Below are positions 1-8,764 of a DNA stretch of 64,000 nt, in pieces. Each line of letters starts with the position of its first letter. The first letter of the stretch is position 1. The notes below the pieces were generated by a model. The model ran no database searches, was not told the origin of the DNA, and was given only the letters and a program-made list of their open reading frames with translations. Both the position numbers and the translations under genes were made by a program. Source of the DNA: Longilinea sp964536805 (lineage in GTDB: Bacteria; Chloroflexota; Anaerolineae; Anaerolineales; Anaerolineaceae); assembly GCA_964536805.1 (NCBI GenBank), contig CAZHYQ010000003.1, positions 138,017-202,016 on the forward strand, read 5' to 3'.

Positions 1-397
1 TACCAGCTTGTGTTTGCGTGATGGCGGATGCGCCACCGTTTGCCCCGTGGAATGCATTGTGCCGGGTAACCCTGTCGACCAGCACCCGCTATACTACATC
101 GACCCAGACACCTGTATTGATTGCGGTGCTTGCGTGCCGGAATGCCCCTGGGCGGCAATTTTCCCTGAAGACGAGGTTCCTTCAGCCTACAAAGCCAAAG
201 GCGGCGAATATCTTTCCATGCCGGTTGGCACGGCTGGCTTTACCACCGTTTATGACGGTCACAACCATGATGGCGATGCGGTTCACCTGGAAGCAACCCG
301 CTTATTAGCCGCGGGCGAGGTGATTGACCTCACGCCGGATACAGCCATAAATGCCGACTTCTTTAAGAATGGTCCTGGATATAACGCAGCAAGCTAA
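1..397 (+). CDS. 7Fe/8Fe-type ferredoxin (5' end outside window)
   Basis: Small electron carrier with two Fe-S cluster sites. The visible part has a first cysteine set ending in CPVEC and a second canonical set CIDCGACVPECP (C-x2-C-x2-C-x3-CP). The reading frame stays open to the left edge of the window and the first cluster region begins almost at once, so the true start lies upstream. The first set (C-x5-C-x3-C-x3-C) resembles the [3Fe-4S]/[4Fe-4S] bacterial ferredoxins of the FdxA type. The C-terminal 70 residues carry no further cysteine motif. The gene is closed by an intrinsic terminator just downstream, so it is probably monocistronic or the last gene of an operon. The partner enzyme cannot be told from this window. 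Confidence 0.88.
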   Translation, partial: TSLCLRDGGCATVCPVECIVPGNPVDQHPLYYIDPDTCIDCGACVPECPWAAIFPEDEVPSAYKAKGGEYLSMPVGTAGFTTVYDGHNHDGDAVHLEATRLLAAGEVIDLTPDTAINADFFKNGPGYNAAS

Positions 398-413
398 ATG
401 ATTCAGTAATTGC

Positions 414-442
414 AAAGAGGAAGTCAAATTGACTTCCTCTTT
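414..442 (+). terminator. Intrinsic terminator after ferredoxin
   Basis: Near-perfect inverted repeat AAAGAGGAAGTCA / TGACTTCCTCTTT with a very short loop, followed by a T-rich stretch. It begins 16 nt after the ferredoxin stop codon and ends before the ribosome-binding site of the next gene. Confidence 0.75.
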
Positions 443-461
443 CTATTTTCGGAGGCATTCG

Positions 462-1919
462 TTGAGCGATCTAAAACAAAACCAACGCGTGGAAAAAGAT
501 TCGCTGGGAGAAGTGATCGTTCCCATCGACGCATTGTTCGGCGCCCAGACGCAGCGGGCGGTGGACAATTTTCCGATTTCCGGGCTTAAACCCTGGCGGG
601 CCTTTATCTGGTCAATTGCTCTTATCAAACGGGCCGCAGCAGATGTTCACAAAGATTTAGGATTGCTGGACGCTGAGCGCGCCAATGCAATATCGAAAGC
701 TGCCGGTGAAGTCATGGAAGGCCGATGGGATGACCAGTTTGTGGTTGATCCGTTTCAGGCAGGTGCCGGAACAAGCCACAATATGAATGCCAACGAGGTT
801 ATCGCAAACCGTGCCACACAATTGTTGGGTGGAAAACTGGGAGAATACCGCATCAATCCCAACGACCATGTCAATATGTCGCAATCCACCAATGACACCA
901 TTCCAACAGCCATCCGTTTGGGTTGTCTATGGCGGTTAGGCGAACTCGACCAAGCGCTGGCTAATTTGGCGCTGGCTCTGAAGAAGAAATCCGAAGAGTT
1001 TGACCCGATTGTCAAATCCGGGCGAACTCACCTGCAGGATGCGGTTCCAGTCCGGCTTGGCCAGGAATTTGGCGCTTACAGCCGGGCCGTCGAACGCGAC
1101 CGTGATCGCGTTATGCGAAGTGCTGAAGGACTGCGCCGTTTAGGGATTGGCGGCACTGCCACTGGCACAGGGCTGAATGCCCCAGCGGAATACCATAGCC
1201 GCATGGTCAAGCGGCTCTCTGAGCTTTCAGGCCTTCCTCTTTATACATCCGATAACCTTTTCGAGACGATGCAATCGATGGCTGATGCAGTCGATTTTTC
1301 AGCATCCCTGCGCACCACCGCTGTGACCCTGATCCGCATTGCCAACGATTTTCGCCTGCTCTCCTCTGGACCGTCCACCGGGTTGGACGAAATTCGATTG
1401 CCAGCCGTTCAGCCAGGCTCCAGCATCATGCCAGGTAAGGTAAATCCCGTGCTGGCAGAAATGCTGGACATGGCGATGTTTCATATCATTGGGTGCGATA
1501 CAACCATCAGCCTGGCGGCGCAGGCCGGTCAGCTTGAACTGAACGTCATGATGCCGATTATTGCGCACAATTTGTTCGAAGCGATGCAAGTTATGATAGG
1601 CGCTGTAAACGCTTTCACCGATAAATGCGTTTCCGGCTTAACCGCCAACCGGGAAAAGGCTGAGGGTTGGTTATCGCGAAATACAATATTAGTGACGGCG
1701 ATGAATCCCATTATCGGATATGCAGCCGGTGCCGCCCTGGTAAAGGAGGCACTCAAGCGTGATTTGACCATTCAAGAAGTGGCATTGGAGAAAGCCCGCC
1801 AGGGGTTGCTCAAACGCTCCACAGGCGAACTCCTGGATGAAAACGAAGTTCTCGCCGTTTTCAGCGATCTGAGGAAATTTACCGAAGGCGGCATGGTTGG
1901 CGCAGGCGGAGGCGGTTAA
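462..1919 (+). CDS. Aspartate ammonia-lyase / class II fumarase family lyase
   Basis: Soluble homotetrameric lyase that would release fumarate, either from aspartate (aspartase) or in equilibrium with malate (fumarase C). Family motifs are all present: AGTSHNMNANEVI, the GRTHLQDAVP active-site segment, and the signature loop GSSIMPGKVNP. Two details lean towards aspartase: the signature continues with VLAEM rather than the TQCE usual in FumC, and AAQAGQLELNVM resembles aspartase more than the fumarase equivalent. I start at TTG 462 because a perfect GGAGG sits 6 nt upstream. A longer in-frame TTG at 429 has no such site and would lie within the preceding terminator hairpin. Length is about 485 residues, close to the 460-480 usual for the family. 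Substrate remains undecided. Confidence 0.9.
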   Translation: MSDLKQNQRVEKDSLGEVIVPIDALFGAQTQRAVDNFPISGLKPWRAFIWSIALIKRAAADVHKDLGLLDAERANAISKAAGEVMEGRWDDQFVVDPFQAGAGTSHNMNANEVIANRATQLLGGKLGEYRINPNDHVNMSQSTNDTIPTAIRLGCLWRLGELDQALANLALALKKKSEEFDPIVKSGRTHLQDAVPVRLGQEFGAYSRAVERDRDRVMRSAEGLRRLGIGGTATGTGLNAPAEYHSRMVKRLSELSGLPLYTSDNLFETMQSMADAVDFSASLRTTAVTLIRIANDFRLLSSGPSTGLDEIRLPAVQPGSSIMPGKVNPVLAEMLDMAMFHIIGCDTTISLAAQAGQLELNVMMPIIAHNLFEAMQVMIGAVNAFTDKCVSGLTANREKAEGWLSRNTILVTAMNPIIGYAAGAALVKEALKRDLTIQEVALEKARQGLLKRSTGELLDENEVLAVFSDLRKFTEGGMVGAGGGG

Positions 1920-1944
1920 GCCGAACGAATAAATTATCCTCCCG

Positions 1945-2691
1945 CTATAACTGGCTCTCTTCGTGAGCGTGGATTGCGGCGCCAATAATTCCAGCCTGAT
2001 TTAATAACTGGGCTGGAATTAATTTTGCCCGCGTATTCAAGTGGGCAAGGAACCGTTCTGATTCTTTGCTTGCGCCGCCGCCCAGGATGATCAAATCGGG
2101 CGACATTAGCGCTTCGATCCGTTCAAGGTATTCCTGGAAACGATCCGCCCACTCTTCCCAGGATAAATCCTTGCGCTTGCGGGCTGCGTCCGAGGCGCGT
2201 TTTTCAGCATCCTTGCCGCGGATTTCAATATGACCAAGCTCGGTGTTGGGAACCAGATGCCCGTCGGTAAAAACAGCCGATCCGATGCCAGTGCCCAATG
2301 TCAACATGATCACAACGCCGCGATTAAGGTCACGGCCTGCGCCAAAGCGCATTTCGGCCACGCCTGCAGCATCGGCATCATTGACGGCGAAGGCGGGCAT
2401 TCCAATAGTCTTACCTATAAGGGAATTAATGTTAATTTCAATCCAATCCGGGTCAATATTGGCCGCAGAATAGCAAACACCGTGAATGACAACAGCCGGA
2501 AACCCCAGACCAACCGGTCCGTGGTATGAAAAATTCTCGACAACCTGAGCAACGGTCGCGGCCACATCATTCGGACTAGCACCTTCCGGCGTGGCCAGTC
2601 GAAAACGTTCGGTGGTGATTTCGCCCGTATTGACATCCACCAATGCGCCTTTGATTCCTGAACCGCCGATATCGATTCCTAGTATTTCCAT
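1945..2691 (-). CDS. ppgK: Polyphosphate glucokinase (ROK family)
   Basis: Phosphorylates glucose to glucose-6-phosphate using polyphosphate and/or ATP, in the cytoplasm. The N-terminus has the ATPase-fold phosphate loop DIGGSGIKGALV, the middle has LTLGTGIGSAVF, and PNTELGHIEIRG is the ROK segment with the catalytic region typical of polyphosphate glucokinases. At 248 residues it is the short PpgK form rather than the 300-residue ROK sugar kinases. AAGGAG precedes the ATG. It is the last gene of a minus-strand run after mltG (38 nt gap) and converges with the upstream lyase. ROK repressor-type helix-turn-helix is absent, so it is an enzyme and not a regulator. Confidence 0.9.
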   Translation of the reverse strand: MEILGIDIGGSGIKGALVDVNTGEITTERFRLATPEGASPNDVAATVAQVVENFSYHGPVGLGFPAVVIHGVCYSAANIDPDWIEININSLIGKTIGMPAFAVNDADAAGVAEMRFGAGRDLNRGVVIMLTLGTGIGSAVFTDGHLVPNTELGHIEIRGKDAEKRASDAARKRKDLSWEEWADRFQEYLERIEALMSPDLIILGGGASKESERFLAHLNTRAKLIPAQLLNQAGIIGAAIHAHEESQL

Positions 2692-2729
2692 AAAAAGCTC
2701 CTTAGCCTGGACAAAAAAGGATGGATTGG

Positions 2730-3866
2730 TTACGGACAGGCGTTCTGAACGTGTTCCTCATATGTTTTTGCAAAGGCGTGGGTTCCGGAACCATCACATC
2801 GTGCACGAAAATAATAATACGGGCTTTGGGCTGGATGCGCAACAGCCTGAAGAGCAGTCAATCCAGGGTTGCTAATGGGGTGCGGGGGAAGCCCGGCGTA
2901 CAGGTAGGTATTGAAAGGCGAATCAATCTTCAAATCATCCAAACTGAGCGGATTCGTCCACCAGGTCTGCTTGTTTGCATCATAACCAAGCGCATACTGA
3001 ACGGTTGGATCGCTGTCCAGTTTCATGCCAGCCTGCAGGCGGTTGTAAAAAACGGAGGCAATCAAGGGGCGTTCATCATCCACCATGCCTTCTTTTTCAA
3101 CAATCGATGCCAGGGTGACTGCCTCGGGCAGTGAAAGCCCCTGCCGTTCAAATCCGGCTAGCAAGTCCGGGGTCAATTCACTAGCGAATCGATCCAAGAA
3201 AGTCTGAACCAGTTCCTTGACGCCTATATCGCGGCGGAGTTCATAATCGCCTGGCGCGAGATAACCCTCCAGACCATTGGCGGCATCGACGACCTCCTGT
3301 AAATTAAGGGCTGCGGGCGATTCAATAAACCGCAGGAGTTCACCCGGAGAGATGGAAAGTCCTGATGTGGGCAGTAGATTGGCAATTTCCTCTGCCCGCC
3401 AACCAGCTAAAATGACAAAAGTGACTTCCTGCGAGATTGGATTTTGAATCAGATCCGCAATTTCCAGTGGCCGCATGGCAGAGCTCAAGGAGTAATTGCC
3501 CGCCTGCATTGTCTGGTCTTTGCCAGCATAAATCATGTAAAGTCGAAAAACCGCGGCATCCTGAATCAGGTGATCCTCTTCCAATCGAAATGCCACCGAA
3601 TTCACTGATTCGCCCGGTTGAATTGTAAATAATTGTTCTGGGCCTGAGCCAACCGGTGATAACATTTTTGCCTGGTTCAATAACAAACGCGCACTATACC
3701 AGGCTTTATCAATTGGATTAAGCCTGGCAGAAGGCGGCCCAAACAGGCTGCGGGCTTGTGAAGGAATGGCATCGAATGCCAGAAATGCTCCAGCGACTCC
3801 GGTACAAAGGAGAGCCAATACCAGGATGACGGAAAAACTAGCAAAATTTGAACGTCGTCGCGACAA
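2730..3866 (-). CDS. mltG: Endolytic murein transglycosylase MltG (YceG-like)
   Basis: Membrane-anchored lytic transglycosylase that cleaves nascent glycan strands and is thought to end peptidoglycan polymerisation. Residues about 8-30 form one membrane segment, followed by a linker and a LysM-like region (FTIQPGESVNSVAFRL). The YceG catalytic core includes LASIVEKEG with the conserved glutamate, and a PNPLSLDDLKIDSPFNTY-like substrate segment further on. Length 378 is normal. The start is TTG with an AGGTG-type site just upstream. It lies 13 nt downstream of ruvX, the same mltG-ruvX pairing seen in many bacteria, so they are very likely cotranscribed. Confidence 0.93.
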   Translation of the reverse strand: MSRRRSNFASFSVILVLALLCTGVAGAFLAFDAIPSQARSLFGPPSARLNPIDKAWYSARLLLNQAKMLSPVGSGPEQLFTIQPGESVNSVAFRLEEDHLIQDAAVFRLYMIYAGKDQTMQAGNYSLSSAMRPLEIADLIQNPISQEVTFVILAGWRAEEIANLLPTSGLSISPGELLRFIESPAALNLQEVVDAANGLEGYLAPGDYELRRDIGVKELVQTFLDRFASELTPDLLAGFERQGLSLPEAVTLASIVEKEGMVDDERPLIASVFYNRLQAGMKLDSDPTVQYALGYDANKQTWWTNPLSLDDLKIDSPFNTYLYAGLPPHPISNPGLTALQAVAHPAQSPYYYFRARCDGSGTHAFAKTYEEHVQNACP

Positions 3867-3879
3867 TGTTCACCTGCCT

Positions 3880-4323
3880 TCAGGGGGTTGGATCACCTGG
3901 CTTGCCTTGTGAGTCCAGGTAAGTTTGTAAGATTATTGTTGCGGCAATTTCATCCAGGTGCCCTTGCCGCTTCTTTCGACTTACCCCCATGGCAATCCTG
4001 GCAGACCGTGCTTCGCGGGTGCTGCCGGATTCATCCCACAACACCACAGGCACATCGGTCTGATTGCGCAGGGCCTCCGCCAGGCGGGCTCCCCGGCGCG
4101 ACGCAGGAGACGGCTCGCCGTCCCAATTAAGCGCCTGTCCGATGACAATGGTTGTCACCTCTTTCTCGCGTGCCAGTTGAGCAATTGATGCAGCATTGAT
4201 CGCTCTGGAAACGTGAGTCAGCACTGTGAACGGATTGGCGATGGTCGCAGTTGGATCGCTGATTGCTATGCCGATGTGTTTTTCGCCAGGATCCACTGCC
4301 ATTACACGCCCTGCAACTCCCAT
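3880..4323 (-). CDS. ruvX: Holliday junction resolvase-like RuvX (YqgF)
   Basis: RNase H-fold protein of the YqgF family, implicated in Holliday-junction resolution and/or pre-16S rRNA 5'-end processing. The first acidic motif is VMAVDPGEKHIGIAISD, the middle motif is IVIGQALNWDG, and WDESGSTREA carries the later acidic residue, here with SGS in place of the more common RLT. HLDEIAATIIL supplies the C-terminal DxxAA motif. Length 147 is typical. Its start overlaps the stop of the upstream gene by one base (TAATG), so translation is probably coupled. mltG follows. Confidence 0.88.
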   Translation of the reverse strand: MGVAGRVMAVDPGEKHIGIAISDPTATIANPFTVLTHVSRAINAASIAQLAREKEVTTIVIGQALNWDGEPSPASRRGARLAEALRNQTDVPVVLWDESGSTREARSARIAMGVSRKKRQGHLDEIAATIILQTYLDSQGKPGDPTP

Positions 4324-5828
4324 TATTGCACCTCAAATTGAATTCGAAACCCGATTGAGGGCATCCAGAACCACCAGGATGGCGTCAGGCGGATCTGCGG
4401 TGGTTCTTCGAGATCAAACAAACTGGACAAATTGTGCGAGGCGATTTCTGGCCGTTTTCCTTGAACTGCGTTTAGCATTTTTCCATTGGATAGATCAGCT
4501 ACTGTTTTTCGTGCCACAATGATATTCATTTCAAATTGTCCATCCGCCTGTTCAACCACATTGAGCGCCGGTTTGACAGACAGCGATGAGGGCACTGGCC
4601 GCTGGTCCCCGGTCAGTCTTGCATCCAGAGCCGACTCAGCGATTTGTTCAATATCCTTATTGGCAACCGCCAATGCTGAAACCACTGCCTGAAGACTCAA
4701 TATCAATTCATCACCCGGGTCGCCAACCTCAGGAAGCAGGCTTTCCTTTGCAATTTCCTTGATGGTTAATGTGTCTGTTAGCAATGTTTTTTCTGTCCCC
4801 AGGGATGATTCGAGATCTTTTCTCGCGTTTGTTTTCAATGTATCCAATAATTGCCTGCGAAGGTTATTGTAATCAGACTGAGCCACTGCAGGCAGGATGC
4901 GGTCGCTCCCGCCGCTAAAGGCCTTCAGGTTTGTCACTGATATGTCCGGACCCATCGGTCCTTCCAGAGCCAATTTGGCATTCGCCTTGAGATTCGCCCT
5001 TGAACCGCCTTCCAACGCCAGGATTGAAACCTCCACTGTTTTTCCAAGCCCGGCGGGTAAAATAGCTTCTTGAGAAGTACCAAATTGAATATACTGAGGT
5101 TGTTCAACCGATATGACGCTTCCCGCCGGAAGGATCCGACTGCGGTTGGTCAAATTGGTCAACGTGACCAAACCTCCGGCTTTCCGGTCAGGTATGCTCG
5201 TTTTTCCGCTTGTACTTATTTGACCCTGTACTTCAATAACTGTACTCACGGTGTCTGCGGGTATTTGGCCACTCATGCTTGGACTGTCAAGTTTAGGGTC
5301 GACGATCAGATTCATCGAGAGGCTTTGTTCTTTTTGAACCGGTTTCACGATAACCGTGGCGCCTGGCAACAAAAAAGTGCCCAAAACAAGTACTGCCAAA
5401 ACGCCGATTGTAAAAACTGTCAGACGCGTCCAACCCAGAAGATAAAGGGAAGGTTTTTCATCCGTTTGGGGCTCTCTTAACCTTAATCCGGCCACCCTTG
5501 CGGCTTTTTGCTCGCCCCATTGAACCGGCTTCTGGCTGCGTTTGCGCTGCCAATGCTGTCGTTGGGCCTGTTTGGGTGATCTAAAAATGGCTATGCCAAG
5601 TTCTCGGGCGTTCGCATTTACCGAAGAATCATGCGTCACCAGACCAAGCTGTGCCCCTAATTCTGTCGCGTGGCGTTGGAGAGATACAAAATCATATTTC
5701 CGGACCAGACCAGGATGGCCTTTTTTGGGCCAAACCAGCAGAATCCGCTGCGCTTTGCTCCAGACCATCTTATCCCGGACCGAGATGAGGTCATCATGGG
5801 CATCAAGTTGGATCACGATTGTTTTCAT
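4323..5828 (-). CDS. Baseplate J-like domain membrane protein
   Basis: A 501-residue protein of unknown role. Residues 1-115 form a basic, probably cytoplasmic domain beginning MKTIVIQLDAHDD. A single hydrophobic helix follows near residues 135-155 (TVFTIGVLAVLVLGTFLLP), and the large remainder is outside the membrane. The external part, with GATVIVKP and a repeated VTLTNLTNR-like beta pattern, resembles the baseplate J/gp47-related domains annotated in non-phage Chloroflexota and Firmicutes proteins. No other phage gene is nearby, so a contractile-tail role is unlikely. It is the first gene of an operon with ruvX and mltG, which suggests a cell-envelope function. A -10 box lies 14 nt before the ATG. 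Confidence 0.6.
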   Translation of the reverse strand: MKTIVIQLDAHDDLISVRDKMVWSKAQRILLVWPKKGHPGLVRKYDFVSLQRHATELGAQLGLVTHDSSVNANARELGIAIFRSPKQAQRQHWQRKRSQKPVQWGEQKAARVAGLRLREPQTDEKPSLYLLGWTRLTVFTIGVLAVLVLGTFLLPGATVIVKPVQKEQSLSMNLIVDPKLDSPSMSGQIPADTVSTVIEVQGQISTSGKTSIPDRKAGGLVTLTNLTNRSRILPAGSVISVEQPQYIQFGTSQEAILPAGLGKTVEVSILALEGGSRANLKANAKLALEGPMGPDISVTNLKAFSGGSDRILPAVAQSDYNNLRRQLLDTLKTNARKDLESSLGTEKTLLTDTLTIKEIAKESLLPEVGDPGDELILSLQAVVSALAVANKDIEQIAESALDARLTGDQRPVPSSLSVKPALNVVEQADGQFEMNIIVARKTVADLSNGKMLNAVQGKRPEIASHNLSSLFDLEEPPQIRLTPSWWFWMPSIGFRIQFEVQ

Positions 5829-5842
5829 AAGCGGCAGGTTGA

Positions 5843-5848
5843 ATTATA
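5843..5848 (-). promoter_or_regulatory. -10 box of the baseplate-J-like/ruvX/mltG operon
   Basis: Perfect TATAAT on the minus strand, 14 nt before the ATG at 5828, predicting a leader of only about 7 nt. I see no convincing -35 hexamer. Confidence 0.45.
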
Positions 5849-5901
5849 CAACGGGCTACCCATCAAAATGACGGATTCAACCCTGCAATGAACGCCTGTT
5901 T

Positions 5902-5929
5902 TTGCAATCCTGAGAGATTTGACTATAAT
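5902..5929 (+). promoter_or_regulatory. Sigma-70-type promoter of the lipoprotein gene
   Basis: TTGCAA (5902-5907), a 16-nt spacer and perfect TATAAT (5924-5929). The expected start of transcription is about 5936, just before the GCAGGAGG ribosome-binding site of the GTG-started lipoprotein gene. Confidence 0.6.
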
Positions 5930-5954
5930 TACTGCCAGCAGGAGGCCTGCCTTT

Positions 5955-6779
5955 GTGATTCGCAAACCACGTTGGTTAATACCCTTCATTATCTCCATCC
6001 TTATAACGGCCGGATGCAATCTACCGCGTCCTGCGCAGGCAACGGGTACCCCGGATTTGGTTGCGACCCAGTTGTCAGCGCTGCCGACAGCAGATTTGGC
6101 AGTTTCGCCAACCCCGCAACCAGCCACGCCAACACAACCTGCCGTGTCGCCAACCGCCTCCTTCACACCTTCAGCTTCAGCCACATCGCCTTCTGGCGAC
6201 CCCCGCTCTCTCCTGGGCGATCCAACCTATAGGGATACCTTTTCAAAGGCAAGCCTCTGGGGATTGGAAGATCCCTATGACGATGGTCATACCCGTGCAG
6301 AAATTAACAACCACCTGCTCACTTTGACAAGTCTGAACGCGGAAGGCTGGATGGGTTGGCGGACTACCTTCCCGAAACCTGGAAACGCCTATATTGAGGC
6401 GGAATTCACGAATGGCACATGCAGCGGAGGCGATCAGTACGGGCTGGTATTCCGCCTGACAGCTGATTCGAAAGCCGAGTTCTTTTCTGTAACGTGCGAT
6501 GGCCGCTACAGCCTTTCTCATTACGATGGCTCGCAATTTACGCGTTTGTTAAATTGGCAATCATCCAATGCTGTGTTGGCCGGCTCCGACCAGACGAACC
6601 GCCTGGGCGTTTGGGTGGAAGGCAATCGAATTCGGTTATACGCAAACGGCAATTTACTTACGGAGACTACAGACGATCAACTCCCGGAGCAAGGTAATTT
6701 TGGCGTGCTCATCACCGGCATCAAAACGAAGAATTATACGGTGACCATTCGTGAAATAGCGTATTGGGATATCAAATGA
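5955..6779 (+). CDS. Lipoprotein with Thr/Pro linker and lectin-like domain
   Basis: Exported lipoprotein of unknown function. The GTG start is chosen because GGAGG lies 9 nt upstream. The N-terminus is basic (VIRKPR), then hydrophobic, ending in the lipobox ITAGC near residue 20, so the mature protein is expected to be lipid-anchored. Residues about 30-75 are a Pro/Thr/Ser-rich spacer. The C-terminal 200 residues (from YRDTFSKASLWG) have the look of a concanavalin/laminin-G or DUF1080-like beta sandwich, with alternating aromatic strands such as YGLVFRLTADSKAEFFSV. Its stop overlaps the start of the exonuclease gene (ATGA), so the two are translationally coupled although no functional link is obvious. 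Confidence 0.75.
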   Translation: MIRKPRWLIPFIISILITAGCNLPRPAQATGTPDLVATQLSALPTADLAVSPTPQPATPTQPAVSPTASFTPSASATSPSGDPRSLLGDPTYRDTFSKASLWGLEDPYDDGHTRAEINNHLLTLTSLNAEGWMGWRTTFPKPGNAYIEAEFTNGTCSGGDQYGLVFRLTADSKAEFFSVTCDGRYSLSHYDGSQFTRLLNWQSSNAVLAGSDQTNRLGVWVEGNRIRLYANGNLLTETTDDQLPEQGNFGVLITGIKTKNYTVTIREIAYWDIK

Positions 6780-7357
6780 CGACCATTCCCGACACCCCCA
6801 TCCGTCAGCAAATTGGCCGTTTCATTCGGCAGAAAATCAGCGAGGGTCCGGTCTATTTGGACACCGAAACCACTGGACTGGATCGCGATGCAGAAATTGT
6901 CGAAATCGCAATCGTCGATGCACATGGTGAAATCCTTATTCAATCCTTTGTCAAGCCCAGCAGACCCATTCCAGGCGATGCAGCCACGATCCATGGCATA
7001 ACTGATGAAATGGTTCAAGGCGCGCCGTCATGGCCTGTTCTGTGGCAGTCCTTGCGCGGTCTGGTAACCGGGCGCCCGCTTGGACTTTACAACGCAGATT
7101 TTGATTTACGGCTTATGAAGCAATCTATGGAGATTTATCGTTTGCCGTGGCGCGAAACGTTCAATGTCATCGATGTCATGAAGGTGTATTCGGATTACCG
7201 AGGCGAATGGGATCCTTATCGCCGCGGGAAAAAGCTGTTCAAGCTGGAAGAAGCCGGGAAATTCTTCAAGATTCCTTTGCCAAATGCTCACCGCGCGGCG
7301 GCAGATACACTCCTTACCCGGGCTGTCTTTCACTGCATGGCCGGTTTGGAGTATTAA
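6776..7357 (+). CDS. DEDDh 3'-5' exonuclease (DnaQ/epsilon-like)
   Basis: Stand-alone exonuclease of the DnaQ/PolC proofreading superfamily. Exo I is VYLDTETTGLD with the paired acidic residues, Exo II is NADFDLRLM, and Exo III is HRAAADTLLT, which has the histidine and last aspartate of the DEDDh set. At 193 residues it consists only of the nuclease domain, without a polymerase, BRCT or helicase fusion. It could trim DNA or RNA; the sequence does not say which. ATG 6776 overlaps the lipoprotein stop (ATGA). An in-frame TTG at 6764 is possible but would extend the overlap. Confidence 0.88.
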   Translation: MTTIPDTPIRQQIGRFIRQKISEGPVYLDTETTGLDRDAEIVEIAIVDAHGEILIQSFVKPSRPIPGDAATIHGITDEMVQGAPSWPVLWQSLRGLVTGRPLGLYNADFDLRLMKQSMEIYRLPWRETFNVIDVMKVYSDYRGEWDPYRRGKKLFKLEEAGKFFKIPLPNAHRAAADTLLTRAVFHCMAGLEY

Positions 7358-7385
7358 ACCTAACAATATCCTCAATTTAACAATT

Positions 7386-7415
7386 TTGACAGCCATAGTC
7401 TGTGCCTGTTATGTT
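7386..7415 (+). promoter_or_regulatory. Promoter of the CAP-domain protein gene
   Basis: Perfect TTGACA (7386-7391), an 18-nt spacer and TATGTT (7410-7415). It lies about 57 nt before the ATG, in the gap after the exonuclease gene. Confidence 0.6.
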
Positions 7416-7471
7416 AGACTTGCTACATCCAAGTTACAACCGAATCTTAACCAATACTAACAACAGGTTGA

Positions 7472-8719
7472 ATGGCGAAAAAACTACATCTCATTCTCAT
7501 AGCATTGCTATGCCTGCCCCTTATCGCTGCGGCAAAATTACCTCAAACACTTCCGCCAGGGTCAACAGATAACGATACTCCAGAGCTCATTCCCGCGATT
7601 TCAACAGACGCCGGAACCGATCAGTCAGTCTTACCTGACAGCACCGGGTGTTACGCGGTAACCATCAATATCCAAAACGCCGCTTTCGAACAGGAATTGG
7701 TCGAACGCGTTAACATCGAACGCGCCAATGCCGGTGTTTCGCCGCTTAAACTGAACGAGTCCTTATCGTTTGCCAGCCGCTATCATGCCAATGATATGAT
7801 GGCTGATGTTTATTTCAATCATGATTCTTATGATGTGGTCAATGGATCCTTGAAATTGGTTTGCAGCACATGGGATCGCATCAAGAATTTTTATGTCTTT
7901 GATTCCTGGGCTGGTGAAAATATCGCCGCCGGACAGGATACCCCGGCGGCAGTCATGGCCGCCTGGATGGGCTCGGAAGGACACCGTGCCAATATCCTCA
8001 ACCCGAATTTCCGGGAACTTGGCATCGGTTATTTTCACGGCGGGTCGTGGTTTGGTGATTTTTGGGTGCAGGATTTTGCTACCCGCTCGGCTGTCTATCC
8101 CATCATCATTAACCTGGAAAGCGGCCAGACCAGCAGCCGCAATCTTTCCCTTTTTCTATATGGGGAAGGCGTCTTCAGCCAGTACCGCATGCGGGATGAT
8201 TCATCGCAATGGTCCGCCTGGCAGCCCTTTCAGGAACAGGTCAACTGGTCCTTGAACGGGCAGGGCAATCTCAGCCACACCGTCACGGTCGAACTTCGCA
8301 AAAGCAACGGCGAAGTGATCACCAGCAGCGATTCGATTTATTTGATCGGCCAGCCCTCCCTGGGCAATCTTCCCGAATCAGTGCGATTTTTATACATAAA
8401 ATCAACAGGCGAACTAATAACAACAGATAATTATCTGCAGCCATTGAATATCGGGACTGCGGATGTGCTCAGTTGGTCGCTTTCCTCCACTGCTAACTGG
8501 ATAAGCCTGTCTGCAACCAGCGGTACAACCCCAGACACCCTGGTTACGGTTTCTCCACAGGATCTGAATAAATATAATCCCGGACAATACTCCGGCAGCC
8601 TGACTTTTATCGTGACATCTCCTGCCAATGTCGCCGGCTCGCCTGATACCATTCCGGTGACTTTGAACGTAGTTGTCAGCCTTGATAAATCAGTGTTCCT
8701 ACCCGCCATCGTACGCTGA
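7472..8719 (+). CDS. Secreted CAP/SCP-domain protein with BACON-like domain
   Basis: Exported 415-residue protein. The N-terminal 22 residues (MAKKLHLILIALLCLPLIAAA) are a signal peptide. Residues about 70-215 form a CAP (CRISP/antigen 5/PR-1) domain: NIERANAGVSPLKLN, YHANDMM, WAGENIAAG, GSEGHRANILNP and FWVQDFA, retaining the two histidines and glutamate of the CAP cavity. A middle beta region follows, then a BACON-like Ig domain (WSLSSTANWISLSATSG). The protein ends with SVFLPAIVR; short C-terminal FLP-type endings recur in exported proteins of related bacteria as I remember them, but that is not tested here. Function of bacterial CAP proteins is mostly unknown. It has its own promoter and is followed by the repair operon. 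Confidence 0.85.
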   Translation: MAKKLHLILIALLCLPLIAAAKLPQTLPPGSTDNDTPELIPAISTDAGTDQSVLPDSTGCYAVTINIQNAAFEQELVERVNIERANAGVSPLKLNESLSFASRYHANDMMADVYFNHDSYDVVNGSLKLVCSTWDRIKNFYVFDSWAGENIAAGQDTPAAVMAAWMGSEGHRANILNPNFRELGIGYFHGGSWFGDFWVQDFATRSAVYPIIINLESGQTSSRNLSLFLYGEGVFSQYRMRDDSSQWSAWQPFQEQVNWSLNGQGNLSHTVTVELRKSNGEVITSSDSIYLIGQPSLGNLPESVRFLYIKSTGELITTDNYLQPLNIGTADVLSWSLSSTANWISLSATSGTTPDTLVTVSPQDLNKYNPGQYSGSLTFIVTSPANVAGSPDTIPVTLNVVVSLDKSVFLPAIVR

Positions 8720-8764
8720 CAAGATCGACTACAATAGGGATATTCATTTTCCAGGAGATCGTGC

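Noticed and set aside
4323..5828. Prophage remnant on the basis of the baseplate-J-like domain
   Set aside because: No integrase, capsid, tail tube, holin or attachment repeats nearby; neighbours are housekeeping genes with matching codon use.
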